8,409 bases of DNA from Balneolaceae bacterium (GTDB lineage Bacteria > Bacteroidota > Rhodothermia > Balneolales > Balneolaceae): positions 1 to 8,409 of the forward strand of contig SKRK01000184.1 in the NCBI GenBank assembly GCA_007118525.1, in the 5' to 3' direction. This document shows, in pieces, positions 7,482 to 8,409 of the stretch. Below the pieces are notes generated by a model, which worked only from the letters and a program-made list of their open reading frames with translations, did not search any database and was not told the origin of the DNA. Numbering within the stretch: the stretch's first letter is position 1; each line of letters opens with the position of its first letter. Made by a program: the position numbers and the translations under genes.

Positions 7482-8042
7482 TCAGAGTATGTATCTGACT
7501 CCGCCGGTAAATGCAAATTGATTAAATCCAAGCAGTGTCAATTTCGGCTCACCGTATATTAGAATATTTCCGGCTCTGAAGTCGATGCCGCCACCGATGT
7601 TCAGGCCAAATTTCCGGGTATTGGGGTCACCTATATCTCTTTCAACACGCCATAGTTGGTCACTACCCGATGTGTTTGATATATTAATACCACCCAAACC
7701 GTAAAACGCTAATCTGTTCCTGTTGCGCACAAAATAGTGAACATTAAAATTCAGTTCATTCGCACTCAGATCGCGTTCTCCAATTAAATAGTAGGTAAAA
7801 TCAACGCCCCCCCTAAACTGCTCGGTTACAGTAAAGTAGATCTGTGCGGTTAATCCGGTCTCAGCATTTCCCAATAACCCGGTACTGCTTCCACTGGTGA
7901 GGCCGGCTCCAAATGTTATATCACCGGGATTCGTAACAAGCATTGAATCTTCTAAATCCTGCGCATCAGCACTCTGGTTGACGAAGAAAAGAAAGCACAA
8001 AGTAAGTAAAGCAGTTATAATGGGTGCAAGGTATTTTTTCAT
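7482..8042 (-). CDS. Small secreted outer-membrane beta-barrel protein (function unknown)
   Basis: The 186-residue product begins with a clear Sec signal peptide: MKK, then a hydrophobic core to about residue 21, then NQSADA with likely cleavage after Ala27 before Gln28. The mature part alternates hydrophobic/aromatic and polar residues in about eight short strands: FGAGLTSG, LTAQIYFTV, FRGGVDFTYYL, LNFNVHYFV, LAFYGLGGINI, FGLNIGGGIDF, ILIYGEPKLTLL and FAFTGGVRYIL. The glycines and Arg-Tyr near the C terminus are typical of the last strand of OmpX/OmpA-like eight-strand barrels, although the final residue is Leu and not the commoner Phe. It should be inserted in the outer membrane by BAM. There is no peptidoglycan-binding OmpA domain and no lipobox, since Cys16 lies inside the hydrophobic core. 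Ligand and role cannot be told. The ATG (8042-8040) has no Shine-Dalgarno sequence. It is transcribed towards smc. Confidence 0.85.
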   Translation of the reverse strand: MKKYLAPIITALLTLCFLFFVNQSADAQDLEDSMLVTNPGDITFGAGLTSGSSTGLLGNAETGLTAQIYFTVTEQFRGGVDFTYYLIGERDLSANELNFNVHYFVRNRNRLAFYGLGGINISNTSGSDQLWRVERDIGDPNTRKFGLNIGGGIDFRAGNILIYGEPKLTLLGFNQFAFTGGVRYIL

Positions 8043-8112
8043 GACAGGCAGCTTTTAATTAAAGTTCATCAAAAATTTCAAAAGGTATCTTTTCAAACGA
8101 GAGGATGGATGT

Positions 8113-8135
8113 AATGAGTTTATTAAGAACTCATT
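8113..8135. repeat. Perfect 8-bp inverted repeat upstream of the barrel gene
   Basis: AATGAGTT (8113-8120) and AACTCATT (8128-8135) are exact reverse complements separated by seven bases, about 70 bases upstream of the barrel gene's start codon. No T-run follows on either strand, so a terminator is unlikely. The spacing suits a dimeric regulator's operator or a leader hairpin; which of these it is remains inference. Confidence 0.6.
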
Positions 8136-8209
8136 GTCAATCTTTAACTCAAGTTATTTATTAGTATTCACCATATAACGTATTTCATCAAGATAAAGTT
8201 CTTAAACTC
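8116..8209. repeat. Spaced inverted repeat GAGTTT..AAGAACT / AGTTCTTAAACTC
   Basis: GAGTTT-ATT-AAGAACT (8116-8131) matches the reverse complement of AGTTCTTAAACTC (8197-8209) over 13 bases, with a three-base insertion. TTAAGAACT (8123-8131) and AGTTCTTAA (8197-8205) are a perfect 9-bp pair. The two arms flank about 65 bases of AT-rich DNA and overlap the shorter hairpin at 8113-8135, so in RNA the two pairings would compete. AT-richness raises the chance of coincidence. Confidence 0.4.
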
Positions 8210-8409
8210 TTAATATTTCTATTATTACAAACAATTAAAGATCCGAAGTTCAAATGTCAATTGGAAAAGAAAACACTTTCGGGAAGGGACTTTAAAGCAT
8301 CTAAATCGGCATAGTATTAATCGCCCCGCAGCAGGGATCCTTTTGGTGAGCTAAGATTTATAAACAATCTGCTCCATTACCCAATTTGTTCTTGCAGCAG
8401 TAACACCCG

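Larger units (their letters stand above)
8043..8409. other. AT-rich non-coding region upstream of the barrel gene
   Basis: No supportable gene lies in these 367 bases. The part nearest the barrel gene (8043-8210) is very AT-rich and should hold its promoter, but I could not place a convincing TTG / TAnnTTTG-type promoter. The nearest match on the - strand is TACCTTTTG, about 45 bases before the ATG, with one extra T. The inverted repeats listed separately occupy 8113-8209. From about 8320 the base composition becomes more GC-rich (CGCCCCGCAGCAGGG), which may mark the end of a neighbouring unit. Confidence 0.5.

Noticed and set aside
8319..8340. CCC/GGG hairpin around CGCAGCA as a terminator
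   Set aside because: The stem is only three to four pairs and there is no T-run on either strand.
8351..8407. C-terminal end of a - strand gene (18 codons ending in MEQIVYKS then stop)
   Set aside because: An 18-codon open stretch at a window edge is common by chance, and no family is recognisable. The next bases would be needed to judge it.
1..8409. CRISPR array, insertion sequence, toxin-antitoxin or defence system
   Set aside because: I saw no regularly spaced direct repeats, no transposase or integrase motifs and no paired small genes in either strand.

Overview
The window comes from a bacterial chromosome and is mostly core housekeeping DNA. The organism is most likely in the Bacteroidota/Balneolota/Rhodothermota group. 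Three things support this: no gene has a convincing Shine-Dalgarno sequence and starts sit in A/T-rich leaders; the SMC protein carries the stretch YSVIELKMVEEIL, which I associate with Bacteroidota-type SMC; and the last gene is a small eight-strand outer-membrane barrel of a kind common there. The moderate GC content and the gene order suggest a Balneola/Gracilimonas/Rhodohalobacter-like genome, but that is inference from memory and not a search result.

Layout. Bases 1-116 are the leader of the first gene and hold a strong elongated RNA hairpin (9-83). Four translation and nucleotide-metabolism genes follow on the + strand: rpsB (ribosomal protein S2, with a long charged tail), tsf (EF-Ts), pyrH (UMP kinase, GTG start) and frr (ribosome recycling factor). 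A full-length smc (chromosome condensation ATPase) follows at 3641-7165. Intrinsic terminators lie between tsf and pyrH (2033-2065) and between frr and smc (3559-3605). Each ends only about 30 bases before the next start codon. The row therefore looks like rpsB-tsf / pyrH-frr / smc, with possible controlled read-through between blocks.

After smc comes a 316-base convergent gap (7166-7481) with no recognisable gene but many short inverted repeats. Then, on the - strand, comes a gene for a secreted 186-residue outer-membrane beta-barrel protein (7482-8042). The last 367 bases (8043-8409) are AT-rich, contain no supportable gene, and hold a conspicuous set of inverted repeats upstream of the barrel gene.

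How the genes work together. S2 and EF-Ts serve the small ribosomal subunit and EF-Tu recycling, PyrH supplies UDP for RNA and DNA precursors, RRF splits post-termination ribosomes, and SMC compacts and segregates the replicated chromosome. The row couples growth functions. The barrel protein is a separate, oppositely transcribed unit. I found no defence system, mobile element, CRISPR array or other exotic system. The most worthwhile leads are the rpsB leader structure and the unexplained structured segment after smc.
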